Assembly: GCF_029382225.1 (NCBI RefSeq)
Contig: NZ_JARLTC010000002.1
Location: forward strand, 248,001-312,000
Direction: 5' to 3'
From: Spongiactinospora sp. TRM90649
GTDB taxonomy: Bacteria; Actinomycetota; Actinomycetes; Streptosporangiales; Streptosporangiaceae
Length of the DNA stretch: 64,000 nt
Every line of letters begins with the position of its first letter. Position 1 is the first letter of the stretch. Both the position numbers and the translations under genes were made by a program. The notes beneath the pieces are model-generated. The model was not told where the DNA came from. It made no database searches and saw only the letters and a list, made by a program, of their open reading frames with translations. Shown piece after piece: positions 54,349 to 63,692 of this stretch.

Positions 54349-54675
54349 GGCCGAGTTCCCGAACAGCGTCACTGTGCGGCTTGTCGCCGGGACCGGAGTA
54401 GGTGCGGAGCGGGGTGGAGGGGGCGTGGCCGCGCGGAGCGCTGGGCCGCCCCGGCGGGGGGCATCGCCCCGGAGGGGCGGTGGGGGTGGTGGGTGGGTAA
54501 CGGTCTGACAGTACCGGCACGGACGATCACCCCGGGGAGGGCCTTTCCAACTGGTGCCGTAACGGCGAGAACCATGCACGCTTGAGAAGCGCTCGGGCAC
54601 GGGCCTTCGCCAGGCACGGGCGGCGGCGTTGGGAACGGCTTGCCGTACCGGCCGATCACCCGCACCTGTGCGCGA
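54349..54675. other. Intergenic region after the radical SAM operon
   Basis: No credible ORF. It is very G-rich on the plus strand at 54415-54497, with a G-quadruplex candidate listed separately. Further on, TACCGGC-cCGATCACCC-like blocks occur twice, at about 54513-54533 and 54645-54662. Both genes that border it (AAA ATPase, lpdA-like) end here, so it is convergent. Confidence 0.6.
54474..54497 (+). repeat. G-quadruplex candidate
   Basis: G-runs GGGG (54474-54477), GGGGG (54482-54486), GGG (54491-54493) and GGG (54495-54497) are separated by loops of 4, 4 and 1 nt, a fit to the intramolecular G4 pattern. It lies about 125-150 bp after the ATPase stop. Confidence 0.6.
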
Positions 54676-56079
54676 TCAGATGCCGTTGCCGGTCATCGGT
54701 TGCATCAGGCGGCGGGCGGCCTCGGTGACCGAGCCGGACAGCGACGGGTAGACCGCGAAGGTGTGGGCGAGCTGGTCGACGGTCAGCCGCTGCTGCACCG
54801 CGACCGACACGGCGAGGATCTGCTCGGAGGCGCGCGGGGCGACGATGACGCCTCCAAGCACGATGCCGGTGTTCGGGCGGCAGAACAGCTTCACGAAACC
54901 GTCGTTGAAGCCCTGCATCTTGGCCCGCGCGTTGGTGGCCAGCGGCAGTTTGACCACGTTGGCCTCGATCTCGCCGGACTCGATCTGGCGCTGCGCGACG
55001 CCGACCGTGGCGATCTCGGGGTCGGTGAAGATGTTGGCGGCCACGGTGGCCAGCCGGAGCGGCTGGACGGCCTCGCCGAGCGCGTGCCACACCGCGATGC
55101 GGCCCTGCATCGCCGCCACCGAGGCCAGCATCAGCACGCCGGTGCAGTCGCCCGCCGCGTAGACGCCGGGGGCGGAGGTGCGGGAGACCTTGTCCACCTG
55201 GACGAACCCGTTGGCGTCGAGCGTGACCCCGGCCTCCTGGAGGCCGAGCCCATGGGTGTTGGGCACCATGCCGACGGTCATCAGGCAGTGCGTGCCCTCG
55301 GCCGTGCGGCCGTCCTCCAGCGTGACGACCACGCCGTTCGGGACGCGCTTGACCGACGCGGCCCGCGATCGGCCCATGACGTTCATGCCGCGCCGCCGGT
55401 AGACCTCCTCCAGCACCTCCGCGCCGTCGGCGTCCTCGTTGGGCATCATCCGGTCACGGCTGGAGACCAGCGTGACCTCCGAGCCGAGCGACCGGTAGGC
55501 GCCGGCGAACTCGGCGCCGGTCACGCCGGAACCGACCACGATGAGGTGTTCGGGCAGCTCGGGGAGGTCGTAGAGCTGCCGCCAGTCGAGAATGCGCTCG
55601 CCGTCGGGCCGGGCGGAGGGCAGCACGCGCGGGGTCGCGCCGGTGGCGACGATCACCACGTCGGCCTCGATCGTGCGGTCGCCGGCCCGGACCACCTGCG
55701 GATCGACCAGGCGGCCCGAGGCGCGGATCACCTCTACGCCCTCGGCCGCGACGCGCGCCGCGATGTCGGCGGACTGCGCCTGCGCCAGTTCCTTTACCCG
55801 TTTGTTGACCAGCGGCAGATCGACCAGGACGCCGCCCACCTCACCGTCGCCGCCGCCGCTGAAGTGGACGCCCAGCGATGCGGCGTCGAGCAGCGCCTGT
55901 TTACGAACGGACGTGGTGATAAGGGTCTTGGACGGCACGCAGTCGGTGAGCACGCACGCCCCGCCCAGGCCGTCCTTCTCGACCACTGTGACCTCGGCGC
56001 CGAGCTGCGCGGCGACCAGGGCCGCCTCGTAACCGCCGGGGCCGCCGCCTATGATCACGATCCTCGTCACGTACACCAT
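54676..56079 (-). CDS. lpdA: NAD(P)H-quinone dehydrogenase, LpdA-like flavoprotein disulfide reductase
   Basis: A 467-aa FAD enzyme. The FAD motif GGGPGGYEAAL (residues ~10-20) and the redox pair CVLTDCVPSK are followed by the NAD(P) motif VVGSGVTGAEFAGAY and the second FAD box GVYAAGDCTGVLMLA. The C-terminal dimer region reads TFAVYPSLSGSV, where the true lipoamide dehydrogenase His-x-His-Pro-Thr is missing its His residues. The protein thus fits LpdA (Rv3303c)-type quinone reductases rather than lipoamide dehydrogenase. Its divergence from the GGCT gene matches the mycobacterial order. Confidence 0.85.
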   Translation of the reverse strand: MVYVTRIVIIGGGPGGYEAALVAAQLGAEVTVVEKDGLGGACVLTDCVPSKTLITTSVRKQALLDAASLGVHFSGGGDGEVGGVLVDLPLVNKRVKELAQAQSADIAARVAAEGVEVIRASGRLVDPQVVRAGDRTIEADVVIVATGATPRVLPSARPDGERILDWRQLYDLPELPEHLIVVGSGVTGAEFAGAYRSLGSEVTLVSSRDRMMPNEDADGAEVLEEVYRRRGMNVMGRSRAASVKRVPNGVVVTLEDGRTAEGTHCLMTVGMVPNTHGLGLQEAGVTLDANGFVQVDKVSRTSAPGVYAAGDCTGVLMLASVAAMQGRIAVWHALGEAVQPLRLATVAANIFTDPEIATVGVAQRQIESGEIEANVVKLPLATNARAKMQGFNDGFVKLFCRPNTGIVLGGVIVAPRASEQILAVSVAVQQRLTVDQLAHTFAVYPSLSGSVTEAARRLMQPMTGNGI

Positions 56080-56177
56080 TGTCCCGTATCGCGCGAGTGA
56101 GTAACGATCGGGGCGCGAACCACCGGTCGTCCCGGCATTAGACCGCCGAACGCGATCTTGGATTACGCTAGGGTGCC

Positions 56178-56630
56178 GTGCCTGTTTACGCCGCGTACGG
56201 CAGCAACATGGACCCCAAGCAGATGGCCCAGCGGGCTCCCCACTCCCCGATGCGGGGCACGGGCTGGGTCCAAGGCTGGCGTCTGACCTTCGGCGGGGAG
56301 GACATCGGCTGGGAAGGCGCGCTCGCCACCATCGTCGAAGACCCCATGGAGCAGGTCTTCGTCGTTCTCTACGACGTCCCCGAGTGGGACGAGGGCACCC
56401 TCGACCAGTGGGAGGGCGCCTCGCTCGGGCTCTACCACCGGGTGCGGCTGCGCGTGCAGACCCTGGAGGGCGAGGTGGTGGCCTGGTTCCACGTCCTCGA
56501 CGAGTACGAGGGCGGCCTGCCCGCCGCCCGTTACCTGGGCATCATCTCCGACGCGGCCGAGAAGGCCGGGGCCCCCGACGACTACGTGAAGGACCTGCGC
56601 GGCCGTCCCTGCAAGTCGCTGGGCACGTGA
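56178..56630 (+). CDS. Gamma-glutamylcyclotransferase-family protein
   Basis: A 150-aa enzyme from a GTG. The N-terminal YAAYGSNMDPKQM is the substrate-loop signature (YGSN) of the GGCT/AIG2 fold, and the catalytic Glu is in DEYEGG (residue ~114-119). It should open or form cyclic glutamyl amides. The lpdA-GGCT-PNP-pmm order is shared with mycobacteria (Rv3303c-Rv3308 region). It precedes the PNP gene by 60 bp. Confidence 0.87.
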   Translation: MPVYAAYGSNMDPKQMAQRAPHSPMRGTGWVQGWRLTFGGEDIGWEGALATIVEDPMEQVFVVLYDVPEWDEGTLDQWEGASLGLYHRVRLRVQTLEGEVVAWFHVLDEYEGGLPAARYLGIISDAAEKAGAPDDYVKDLRGRPCKSLGT

Positions 56631-56689
56631 CCCGGGCTGCTTGATTCGGGGGGCTGATCTTCCAGGGCCACGGCCGGTAGCCTCGGGGG

Positions 56690-57505
56690 GTGAGCCAAGA
56701 CGATCACGCGGCGGCGCTCGCCCTGGCGGGCGAGGCCGCCGATGCCCTCAGGTCCGCGACCGGCGCGGACGACATCCACGCGGCCCTGGTGCTCGGTTCG
56801 GGCTGGGTTCCGGCCGCCGACGCCGTGGGGCGCACGGTGGCCGAGATCCCGGTGACCGACCTGCCGGGGTTCGCGCCGCCCGCCGTCGCGGGGCACGCGG
56901 GCCGGATCCGCGTGGTGTCCACGGCCTCCGGCCGCAACGTCCTGATCTTCCTGGGCCGCACGCACCTGTACGAGGGGCTCGGCGTGGGGCCGGTGGTGCA
57001 CGGCGTGCGCACCGCGATCGCCGCCGGGGCGGGCACGATCGTGCTCACCAACGCGGCGGGCGGCCTGCGCCCGGAGACCCAGCGGGTGGGCGATCCGGTG
57101 CTGATCAGTGATCACATCAACCTGACCGGCGCCAATCCGATCACCGGGGCCAGGTTCGTCGATCTGACCGAGGTGTACAGCCGCCGGCTGCGCGAACTGG
57201 CCCGCGCCGCCGAGCCGTCGCTCGCCGAGGGCGTCTACGTGGCCTTCCGCGGCCCGACGTACGAGACGCCCGCCGAGATCCGGATGTGCCGGGCGTTCGG
57301 CGGCGACCTGGTGGGCATGTCCACCGCGCTGGAGGCGATCGCGGCCCGCGAGGGCGGCGCGGAGGTGCTCGGCCTGTCCCTGGTCACCAACCCGGGGGCC
57401 GGGCTGACCGGTGAGCCGCTCGACCATCAGGAGGTCCTCGCGGTGGGCCGCGCCACGGCGGCGCGGATGGGCGAGCTGCTGGCCACGGTGGTGGACAAGC
57501 TCTAG
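56690..57505 (+). CDS. punA: Purine nucleoside phosphorylase
   Basis: A 271-aa phosphorolytic enzyme that splits inosine and guanosine into base and ribose 1-phosphate. Class I (trimeric) motifs: LVLGSGWVP (phosphate-binding Ser), GHAGRI, LTNAAGGLRPE, ISDHINLTGANP, FRGPTYETPAEIRM, the base-binding Glu in the same helix and VTNPGAGL with Asn. The length matches family trimers. It starts with a GTG and precedes the phosphosugar mutase by 15 bp. Together with adenosine deaminase (61765) it forms a purine salvage set. Confidence 0.95.
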   Translation: MSQDDHAAALALAGEAADALRSATGADDIHAALVLGSGWVPAADAVGRTVAEIPVTDLPGFAPPAVAGHAGRIRVVSTASGRNVLIFLGRTHLYEGLGVGPVVHGVRTAIAAGAGTIVLTNAAGGLRPETQRVGDPVLISDHINLTGANPITGARFVDLTEVYSRRLRELARAAEPSLAEGVYVAFRGPTYETPAEIRMCRAFGGDLVGMSTALEAIAAREGGAEVLGLSLVTNPGAGLTGEPLDHQEVLAVGRATAARMGELLATVVDKL

Positions 57506-57520
57506 CGCTGGAGGACGCGC

Positions 57521-59152
57521 GTGCACGATCTCGTACGGCGGGCCGAGGACTGGCTGTCCCAGGACCCCGATCCGGAGACCCGCGAGGAACTGGCCGGGCT
57601 GCTCGCCGCCGGTGATCTCAGCGCGCTCGCCGCCCGGTTCGGCGCCAAGCTGGAGTTCGGCACCGCCGGGCTGCGCGGCGAACTGGGCGCCGGGCCGAAC
57701 CGGATGAACCGGGTCACCGTCCGGCGGGCCGCCGCCGGGCTGGCCGCCGTGCTCGGCCCCGGTCGCACGGTGGTGATCGGGTTCGACGCGCGGCACAAGT
57801 CCGACGTCTTCGCCCGCGACTCGGCGGCCGTGCTCGGCGGGGCCGGGCTGCGCGCGCTGCTGCTCCCCCGGCCGCTGCCGACGCCCGTGCTGGCCTTCGC
57901 GGTGCGCCACCTGGGGGCCGACGCCGGGGTGACGGTGACCGCAAGCCACAATCCGCCGCGCGACAACGGCTACAAGGTCTACTGGGGCGACGGGCGGCAG
58001 ATCGTGCCGCCCGTCGACGCCGAGATCTCCGCCGCGATCGACGCCGTGGGGCGGGTGGACCTGCTCCCGGAGGGCGAGTGGGAGGTGCTCGGCGAGGAGA
58101 TCGTGGACGACTACCTGGACGCGGTCACCGCGCTGCCGCTCGGCGATCCGGAGGTCCGTGAGCTGACCGTGGCGTACACGCCGCTGCACGGCGTGGGCGC
58201 GGCGACGCTGGCCGAGGCGTTCCGGCGGGCGGGTTTCGCCCCGCCGCACATGGTGGCCGCGCAGCGCGACCCGGATCCGGACTTCTCCACCGTCTCCTTC
58301 CCGAACCCGGAGGAGCCCGGCGCGATGGACCTGGCGCTGGAGCTGGCCGGCGGCATCGGGGCGGACATCGTGATCGCCAACGACCCCGACGCCGACCGGT
58401 GCGCGGTGGGCGTCCCGGCGCGCGAGGGCGGATACCGGATGCTGTCCGGCGACGAGCTGGGCGGGCTGCTGGCCGAGCACGTGCTGGCCTCGACGTCGGG
58501 GGCGGAGCGGATGGTGGCGACCACCATCGTGTCGTCCTCGCTGCTCGGCAAGATCGCCGCCGCGTACGGGGTGGCGTTCACCGAGACGCTGACCGGCTTC
58601 AAGTGGATCATGCGGGCCGGTCCTGGGCTGGTGTTCGGCTACGAGGAGGCGCTGGGCTACTGCGTCGGGTCCGACGCCGGGCCGCCCGTCCTGGACAAGG
58701 ACGGCATCGGCGCGGCGCTCACCGTGGCGGCGATCGCCGCCGCCGCGCGGCGCGCGGGCCGTACGCCACTCGACCTGCTCGACGACCAGGCCAGGCGGTA
58801 CGGCCTGCACGCCACCGGCGCGCTGCCGGTCCGCGTCGCGGACGTGTCGCTGATCATCGAGGCGATGGCCCGGCTGCGTGCCGAGCCGCCCGCCGCGCTC
58901 GGCGGGCGGGCAGTGGAGCGGATCGACGACTACGCCCCGGGTCTCACGGGCCTGCCGCCCACCGACGCGCTGCGCTTCCGGCTCGCGGGCGAGGCCCGCG
59001 TGGTGGTGCGTCCGAGCGGCACCGAGCCGAAGCTCAAGTGCTACCTGGAGGTCGTGTGCCCGGTGACCGGCGACGTGGACGCCGCCAGGGCGCGGGCGGC
59101 GCGTGACGTCGAGGCCGTACGGCACGACCTCGCCGCCACGCTCGGGCTGTGA
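57521..59152 (+). CDS. Phosphomannomutase / phosphoglucomutase-family enzyme
   Basis: A 543-aa phosphohexomutase from a GTG. The phosphoserine loop is TASHNPPRDNGYK (Ser is the phosphorylated residue), the metal loop DPDADRCAV, the sugar-binding loop GYEEALGYCVG and the phosphate-binding PSGTEPKLK. The length and FGTAGLRGELGAGPNRMN opening fit the PmmB/deoB-adjacent type, which may act on ribose 1-phosphate as well. This would suit its place after the PNP gene, whose product is ribose 1-phosphate. Confidence 0.94.
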   Translation: MHDLVRRAEDWLSQDPDPETREELAGLLAAGDLSALAARFGAKLEFGTAGLRGELGAGPNRMNRVTVRRAAAGLAAVLGPGRTVVIGFDARHKSDVFARDSAAVLGGAGLRALLLPRPLPTPVLAFAVRHLGADAGVTVTASHNPPRDNGYKVYWGDGRQIVPPVDAEISAAIDAVGRVDLLPEGEWEVLGEEIVDDYLDAVTALPLGDPEVRELTVAYTPLHGVGAATLAEAFRRAGFAPPHMVAAQRDPDPDFSTVSFPNPEEPGAMDLALELAGGIGADIVIANDPDADRCAVGVPAREGGYRMLSGDELGGLLAEHVLASTSGAERMVATTIVSSSLLGKIAAAYGVAFTETLTGFKWIMRAGPGLVFGYEEALGYCVGSDAGPPVLDKDGIGAALTVAAIAAAARRAGRTPLDLLDDQARRYGLHATGALPVRVADVSLIIEAMARLRAEPPAALGGRAVERIDDYAPGLTGLPPTDALRFRLAGEARVVVRPSGTEPKLKCYLEVVCPVTGDVDAARARAARDVEAVRHDLAATLGL

Positions 59153-59182
59153 TGCCCGCTTCGGGGCCTGAGAGGACCCCGC

Positions 59183-60418
59183 TCAGCCCACCGGTGCTCG
59201 CCGGGCGAACTCGGGCGCGTGCTCGGGGCGCAGCCCGACCCCGATGAGGTAGGCGGGGATGTAGGACGCCTTCGGGAAGCGCCGGACGAGCTTGGCGATC
59301 ACCGCGGGCGGGCCGGAGCGCTCGCCGTTCACGATCGGCCGCACCACGGCCCGCTGTAGCATCCGCTGCAGCGACTGGACCAGGATCGTCGGCAGCAGCC
59401 TGCGCTTGCGGACCCGCGCCAGCGCGGCGGGGGTGAGCGTGCCGCGCCGCAGCGGCCCGGCGAGCAGGGTGGCGGCGGCCACGGCGTCCTGCACGGCCAG
59501 GTTGATGCCGACGCCGCCGATCGGCGACATGGCGTGCGCGGCGTCGCCGATGCACAGCAGGCCGGGGACGCTCCACCGGTTCAGCCGGTTGAGGCGCACG
59601 TCGAGGTGCTTGATGTCGTCCATGCTGGTCAGTTCGCCGACCCTCCCGGCCAGCCATGGGACGGCCTCGGCGAGTTCCCTGCGGAAGTGCTCGATGCCCT
59701 GGGCACGCAGTTGCGGATCAATGCCCTTCTTGTCGACATAGGCGAGCTGCAGGTGGTTCTCGCGTGGGATGACCAGGACGAACCTGCCCTTGCTGGTGAC
59801 CGGCGTGAGCGCGGAGAACTCGTCCTCCGGCAGGCGGGGCAGGCGGAACCACCAGACGTCGATCGGCACCGGAAACTCCTTGGGCACCAGCTTGACCTGC
59901 TGACGGGCGATCGACCACCGGCCGTCGCAGGCCACCGTCAGGTCGGCGCGGATCTCGCCGGTCGTGCCGTCCTCCCTGCGGTAACGGACGCCCGCCACCC
60001 GGCCGGGCTCACGGATCAGCTCCGTCACCTCGGTCCGCATCCGCAGCTCGAACGACTCCTCCTGCTTGGCCGCCTCGGCGAGCAGATTGAGGAAGTCCCA
60101 CTGCGGAACCATCGCGATGTAGGGGTAGCGCACCTTGAGCCGCCGCAGGTCGCCGACCACCACCTTGCCCCCGTCGGCGTTGGGGAACGAGATCTCCTGG
60201 ATCCGGCTCTGCGGCAACTTGGCGAAGCGTTCTCCGAGCCCCAGCTCGTCCAGGAGCTGCTGAGTCGAGGGGTGCACCGTGTCGCCACGGAAGTCACGCA
60301 GGAAGTCACCGTGCTTCTCCAGCACGGTCACCCGCACCCCGGCTCGCGCGAGCAGCAGCCCCATCACCATCCCCGCCGGGCCGCCCCCGATGATTACGCA
60401 GGTCACGTGCTCTGACAT
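59183..60418 (-). CDS. FAD-dependent monooxygenase (UbiH/PHBH family)
   Basis: A 411-aa flavoprotein from the ATG at 60418 with AGGTGGT upstream. The FAD Rossmann motif GGGPAGMVMGLLLARAG is followed by the second motif TVACDGRWS and the GD box CIGDAAHAMSPIGGVGINLAVQDA. There is an aromatic-rich region in between (FPVPIDVWWFRLPRLPEDEFS). The substrate is unknown; members hydroxylate aromatic or polyketide compounds. A downstream UTRA-only gene is divergent. The C-terminus is long and helical (residues ~335-411). Confidence 0.9.
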   Translation of the reverse strand: MSEHVTCVIIGGGPAGMVMGLLLARAGVRVTVLEKHGDFLRDFRGDTVHPSTQQLLDELGLGERFAKLPQSRIQEISFPNADGGKVVVGDLRRLKVRYPYIAMVPQWDFLNLLAEAAKQEESFELRMRTEVTELIREPGRVAGVRYRREDGTTGEIRADLTVACDGRWSIARQQVKLVPKEFPVPIDVWWFRLPRLPEDEFSALTPVTSKGRFVLVIPRENHLQLAYVDKKGIDPQLRAQGIEHFRRELAEAVPWLAGRVGELTSMDDIKHLDVRLNRLNRWSVPGLLCIGDAAHAMSPIGGVGINLAVQDAVAAATLLAGPLRRGTLTPAALARVRKRRLLPTILVQSLQRMLQRAVVRPIVNGERSGPPAVIAKLVRRFPKASYIPAYLIGVGLRPEHAPEFARRAPVG

Positions 60419-60556
60419 GACCACCACCTGATTTCATCGACTGTTGAATTACCTTTACTATCCGCCTTCGGCCCTTACCCCGTCAATGTGTCCCTGCTCA
60501 CATCGGGGGCCGGTCGATAGAGTCGGGGCGCACTGGGTCGTTGGGGAGGGGCGGAG

Positions 60557-61099
60557 ATGGTGGTGGTGCGCAGGTCGGTGCCGACGGCGCCGGTGGTGCG
60601 GGCGGCGGCTTCGCTGTATTTGGCGGAGGCCGAGGCGCAGGGGATCAAGGCGGGGCGCCGGATGCTCTACGTGGGGCCGGAGGCGGCGAGTGAGCGGATC
60701 GCGGGGCGGCTCGGGGTGGCGCCCGGGGCGGAGGTGATCGCGCGGCGCAAGGTGATGACGGCCGACGACGTGCCGGTGCGGGTGGCGACCAGCTTCTTCC
60801 TGGCCGACCTGTTCACGGGCACCCGAATCGCCGAGCCGGGCTTCGTGCGGCCGTCGTTGCAGGCCGCGCTCACCGATCTCGGGCACGTGTTCGGCCACGC
60901 CGAGGAGACCCTGACGGCGCGCCCGGCCGAGCCCGTCGAGCGTGAGACGCTGGCCGTCGGGCCCGGCGAGTGGGTGGTGGAGATCCTGCGCGCCGGATAC
61001 TCGGCGGACGGCACGCCCGTGCACGTACTTGAGACGATCTGCGCGGCCACCCGGCACGTGTTCGACGTGACGCAGTTTCCCGGGCACGACGAGTTCTGA
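60557..61099 (+). CDS. UTRA-domain protein lacking the GntR DNA-binding domain
   Basis: A 180-aa protein that is almost all UTRA ligand domain: MLYVGPEAASERIAGRLGVAPGAEVIARRKVMTADDVPVRVATSFFLADLFTGT, then VERETLAVGPGEWVVEILRAGYSADGTPVHVLETICAATRHVFDV. HutC/GntR regulators carry ~70 residues of winged helix before this; here the N-terminal 30 residues (VRRSVPTAPVVRAAASLYLAEAEAQG) cannot form one. It may modulate another GntR regulator. It is divergent from the FAD monooxygenase. Confidence 0.85.
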   Translation: MVVVRRSVPTAPVVRAAASLYLAEAEAQGIKAGRRMLYVGPEAASERIAGRLGVAPGAEVIARRKVMTADDVPVRVATSFFLADLFTGTRIAEPGFVRPSLQAALTDLGHVFGHAEETLTARPAEPVERETLAVGPGEWVVEILRAGYSADGTPVHVLETICAATRHVFDVTQFPGHDEF

Positions 61100-61123
61100 C
61101 GGGCGCCTTCAGGGGCGCCTTCC

Positions 61124-61768
61124 TCAGGAGGCGATGATCGCCACCACGACGAGAGCGGCGGCGATCAGGCAGCCCGCCGCGGCGAGGATCGACCAGGTGG
61201 TGCGGGCGGCCGGGGTCTCGGCGGCCTCGCCCTTCCCTTCGAACGCCGCCTTGCTCCTGGCCTTCTCGGCCCGCTCGGTGATCTGGTCGGCGACGAAGTC
61301 GGCGTGCGTGCGGCCCGCCATCGCGTCGACCGCCGCCTGCTCGCCGGAGGTGGTCTTGGGCATGGTCGTAAGCCCCTGCGAGGCGCGGGTGCGCCCGTCC
61401 TGCGACGTCGTACGGCGCAGCGCCGACACCCGCTCCCGCGCCGAGGACTGCGGGGTCCAGCAGCGCACCGTGCCGCCGTCGTAGTCGATCTGGATGGCAT
61501 GCGAGACGCGCACCTCGCCCACCGCCGCCCACGGCAGGAACGTGTCGCGAAACGGGTTGCGGACCAGCACGCCTTCCTCCAGCAGGACGGTCGCGGGCCG
61601 CAGCGAGGTAACCACGATCATCGCGGTCAGCACGGCCAGCACCGCCCCCGCGACCAGCGAGGGCGGCCCGTTGTAGCGCATCACCAGGTCGACGGCCATC
61701 ACCGCGGCGAACACCACCCACAGCCAGCCGAGGACCTGGGCGAGCCGCGACCGGTAGACCTGCTTCAC
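61124..61768 (-). CDS. PH-domain membrane protein
   Basis: A 214-aa protein from a GTG that overlaps the adenosine deaminase stop (GTGA). Two membrane helices lie near the N-terminus ([22 protein letters not shown] and [22 protein letters not shown]), followed by a bacterial PH-like domain ([38 protein letters not shown]) as in Cfp6-like proteins. A helical, charged linker (~115-190) and a C-terminal helix ([23 protein letters not shown]) complete it. Confidence 0.85.
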   Translation of the reverse strand: MKQVYRSRLAQVLGWLWVVFAAVMAVDLVMRYNGPPSLVAGAVLAVLTAMIVVTSLRPATVLLEEGVLVRNPFRDTFLPWAAVGEVRVSHAIQIDYDGGTVRCWTPQSSARERVSALRRTTSQDGRTRASQGLTTMPKTTSGEQAAVDAMAGRTHADFVADQITERAEKARSKAAFEGKGEAAETPAARTTWSILAAAGCLIAAALVVVAIIAS

Positions 61769-62853
61769 GACGCCTCCCCCGCCCACTTGAGCTTGGCGTA
61801 TCCGGGTTTGATCTGCCCGTTGATCAGCGCGAGCCGTTCGTCGAACGGGATGAACGCCGACTTCATCGCGTTCACCGTGAACCACTGCAGGTCATCCCAG
61901 CCGTAGCCGAACGCCTCCACCAGCTTGCCGAACTCCACCGACGGCATGGTGCCGCTCATCAGCCGGTTGTCGGTGTTGACCGTGACCCGGAAGCGCAGCG
62001 CGCGCAGCAGCCCGATCGGGTGCTCGGCGATCGACTTGGCCGCGCCGGTCTGCACGTTGGAGCTGGGGCACATCTCCAGCGGGATGCGCTTGTCACGGAC
62101 GTAGGCGGCGAGCCTGCCGAGCTTGGCCTCGCCGTCCGGCGAGACGGTGATGTCGTCGATGATGCGGACGCCGTGGCCGAGGCGGTCGGCCCCGCACCAC
62201 TGGATGGCCTGCCAGATGGACGGCAGCCCGAACGCCTCACCGGCGTGGATGGTGAAGTGGGCGTTCTCCCGCTGCAGGTATTCGAAGGCGTCGAGGTGGC
62301 GGGTGGGCGGGAAGCCGGCCTCCGCGCCCGCGATGTCGAAGCCGACCACGCCGACGTCGCGGTAACGCACCGACAGTTCGGCGATCTCCCTGGACCTGGC
62401 CTGCGTGCGCATCGCGGTGAGCAGCGACCTGACCTTGATCGGACGGCCCGCCGAGCCCTGCGCGAACCCCTCGGTCACCGCCTGGACCACCTCGTCGAGC
62501 GTCAGCCCGCCGCCGGTGTGCAGCTCGGGGGCGTAACGGACCTCCGCGTAGACGACGCCATCGGCCGCGAGGTCCTCCGCGCACTCGGCGGCCACGCGGA
62601 CCAGCGCCTCGCGCGACTGCATCACGCCGACCGTGTGGGAGAAGGTCTCCAGGTAGCGTTCCAGCGAGCCGGAGGCACTGGCCTGTTCGAACCACACGCG
62701 CAGTTCGCCGGGGTCGGTGGTGGGCAACCGGTCGTAGCCGGAGGCGCGGGCCAGCTCGACGATGGTCTCGGGGCGGAGCCCGCCGTCGAGATGGTCGTGC
62801 AGGAGCACCTTCGGGGCCTGGCGGAGCGCGGCTGGGCTGGGCGGGTGGCTCAT
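61765..62853 (-). CDS. add: Adenosine deaminase
   Basis: A 362-aa zinc hydrolase that deaminates adenosine to inosine. Metal ligands are seen in [10 protein letters not shown] (first two His), [10 protein letters not shown] (His and the catalytic Glu) and [11 protein letters not shown] (Asp); the His GHGVRI segment precedes it. The length is normal. It feeds inosine to the PNP at 56690. It is followed by an overlapped PH-domain gene and preceded by a short gap to the AMIN-like lipoprotein. The mycobacterial add (Rv3313c) also lies near PNP and pmmB. Confidence 0.95.
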   Translation of the reverse strand: MSHPPSPAALRQAPKVLLHDHLDGGLRPETIVELARASGYDRLPTTDPGELRVWFEQASASGSLERYLETFSHTVGVMQSREALVRVAAECAEDLAADGVVYAEVRYAPELHTGGGLTLDEVVQAVTEGFAQGSAGRPIKVRSLLTAMRTQARSREIAELSVRYRDVGVVGFDIAGAEAGFPPTRHLDAFEYLQRENAHFTIHAGEAFGLPSIWQAIQWCGADRLGHGVRIIDDITVSPDGEAKLGRLAAYVRDKRIPLEMCPSSNVQTGAAKSIAEHPIGLLRALRFRVTVNTDNRLMSGTMPSVEFGKLVEAFGYGWDDLQWFTVNAMKSAFIPFDERLALINGQIKPGYAKLKWAGEAS

Positions 62854-62941
62854 TCCGCCATCTTAGGGTTCGCGGGCCCCCGGGACATGGCGGGCGCACT
62901 GCGGGGACGCGGGGCACTGCGTGGGCGCTGCGGGCGCACGG

Positions 62942-63574
62942 CTAGTGGGCCACGTCCACCACCAGCCTGGACGGGTTCTTCTGCTCGAAGACCCGGAACC
63001 CCGCGCGGTGGTCGAGCACGAGCCCGACGCCGACGACCCCTTCGAAGTCGCCCGTCCGGACCACCTTGGTGACGTTGGTCAGCCCGGCGGTGTAGATCGG
63101 CCCGCCGGTCCACACCGGGTCGCCGTCCGTGTCGTGGGCGTGCGCGGGGCGGAGCGTGACCGCGAGGTACGCGCCGCCCTTGACCGGGATGGGGTCGCCG
63201 CTGCCGTCCTGGACGAGTTTCGACGCCCACCTGGCCGAGTAGCCGGGCACCGCGCCGGTGAGGTCGATCACCACCCGGTCGAAGCCGGGATGCCCGGCGA
63301 ACCTGACCTTGCGGACCAGCGCCGGGTCCATGCCGTCGCGTTCGACCTCGACCTCTTCGGTGCCGGTCGGTGGCAGCGCGACCGCGCTCGGCGAGCCCGA
63401 TGTGGTCGGCGACGCCGGCGAGGTCGCCGAGGTCGGGGCATCGGCGGACGGCGTCGCCGAGCCCGGCGCGGGCGAGCCGGTGCCCGGGGCCGTCGTGGCC
63501 TGCCCGCTGCCCGAACCGCAGGCCGTGAGCACCATGAGGGCCAGTAGGGAAAGAGCTGTGCGCGTGGTGTTCAT
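62942..63574 (-). CDS. AMIN-like-domain lipoprotein
   Basis: A 210-aa lipoprotein with GGAGG before the ATG. The lipobox LMVLTAC ends at Cys19. A Ser/Thr/Pro/Ala-rich linker (~22-65) leads to a single domain (PALVRKVRFAGHPGFDRVVIDLTGAVPGYSARW, then LRPAHAHDTDG and AGFRVFEQKNPSRLVVDV) with the AMIN-like pattern, which binds cell-wall peptidoglycan in other AMIN proteins. Its stop lies 89 bp before the add start, in the same direction. Confidence 0.85.
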   Translation of the reverse strand: MNTTRTALSLLALMVLTACGSGSGQATTAPGTGSPAPGSATPSADAPTSATSPASPTTSGSPSAVALPPTGTEEVEVERDGMDPALVRKVRFAGHPGFDRVVIDLTGAVPGYSARWASKLVQDGSGDPIPVKGGAYLAVTLRPAHAHDTDGDPVWTGGPIYTAGLTNVTKVVRTGDFEGVVGVGLVLDHRAGFRVFEQKNPSRLVVDVAH

Positions 63575-63642
63575 AGGGCGGCCTCCTACCGATTGAGATA
63601 CCCGCCCTGACGCCGCCTGCCCACCGAACCGCCCCGCAATCG

Positions 63643-63677
63643 ACGGCTCCCGCGCCCTGGCTGGACGCGGGAGCCGT
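63643..63677 (-). terminator. Hairpin downstream of the MFS gene
   Basis: ACGGCTCCCGCG (63643-63654) pairs with CGCGGGAGCCGT (63666-63677), a perfect 12-bp stem with an 11-nt loop, 15 bp after the MFS stop on the minus strand. Confidence 0.7.
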
Positions 63678-63692
63678 ACGCGGAGTGGCTTG

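Noticed and set aside
54363..54508. Possible Gly/Arg-rich peptide gene after the ATPase
   Set aside because: The frame begins within the same G-rich tract, has no ribosome-binding site, and reads as low-complexity Gly/Arg/Pro. It is more likely non-coding.
56582..59125. 847-codon minus-strand open frame opposite the PNP and mutase genes
   Set aside because: Both sense genes are clear enzymes with catalytic motifs; the antisense frame is a GC artefact.
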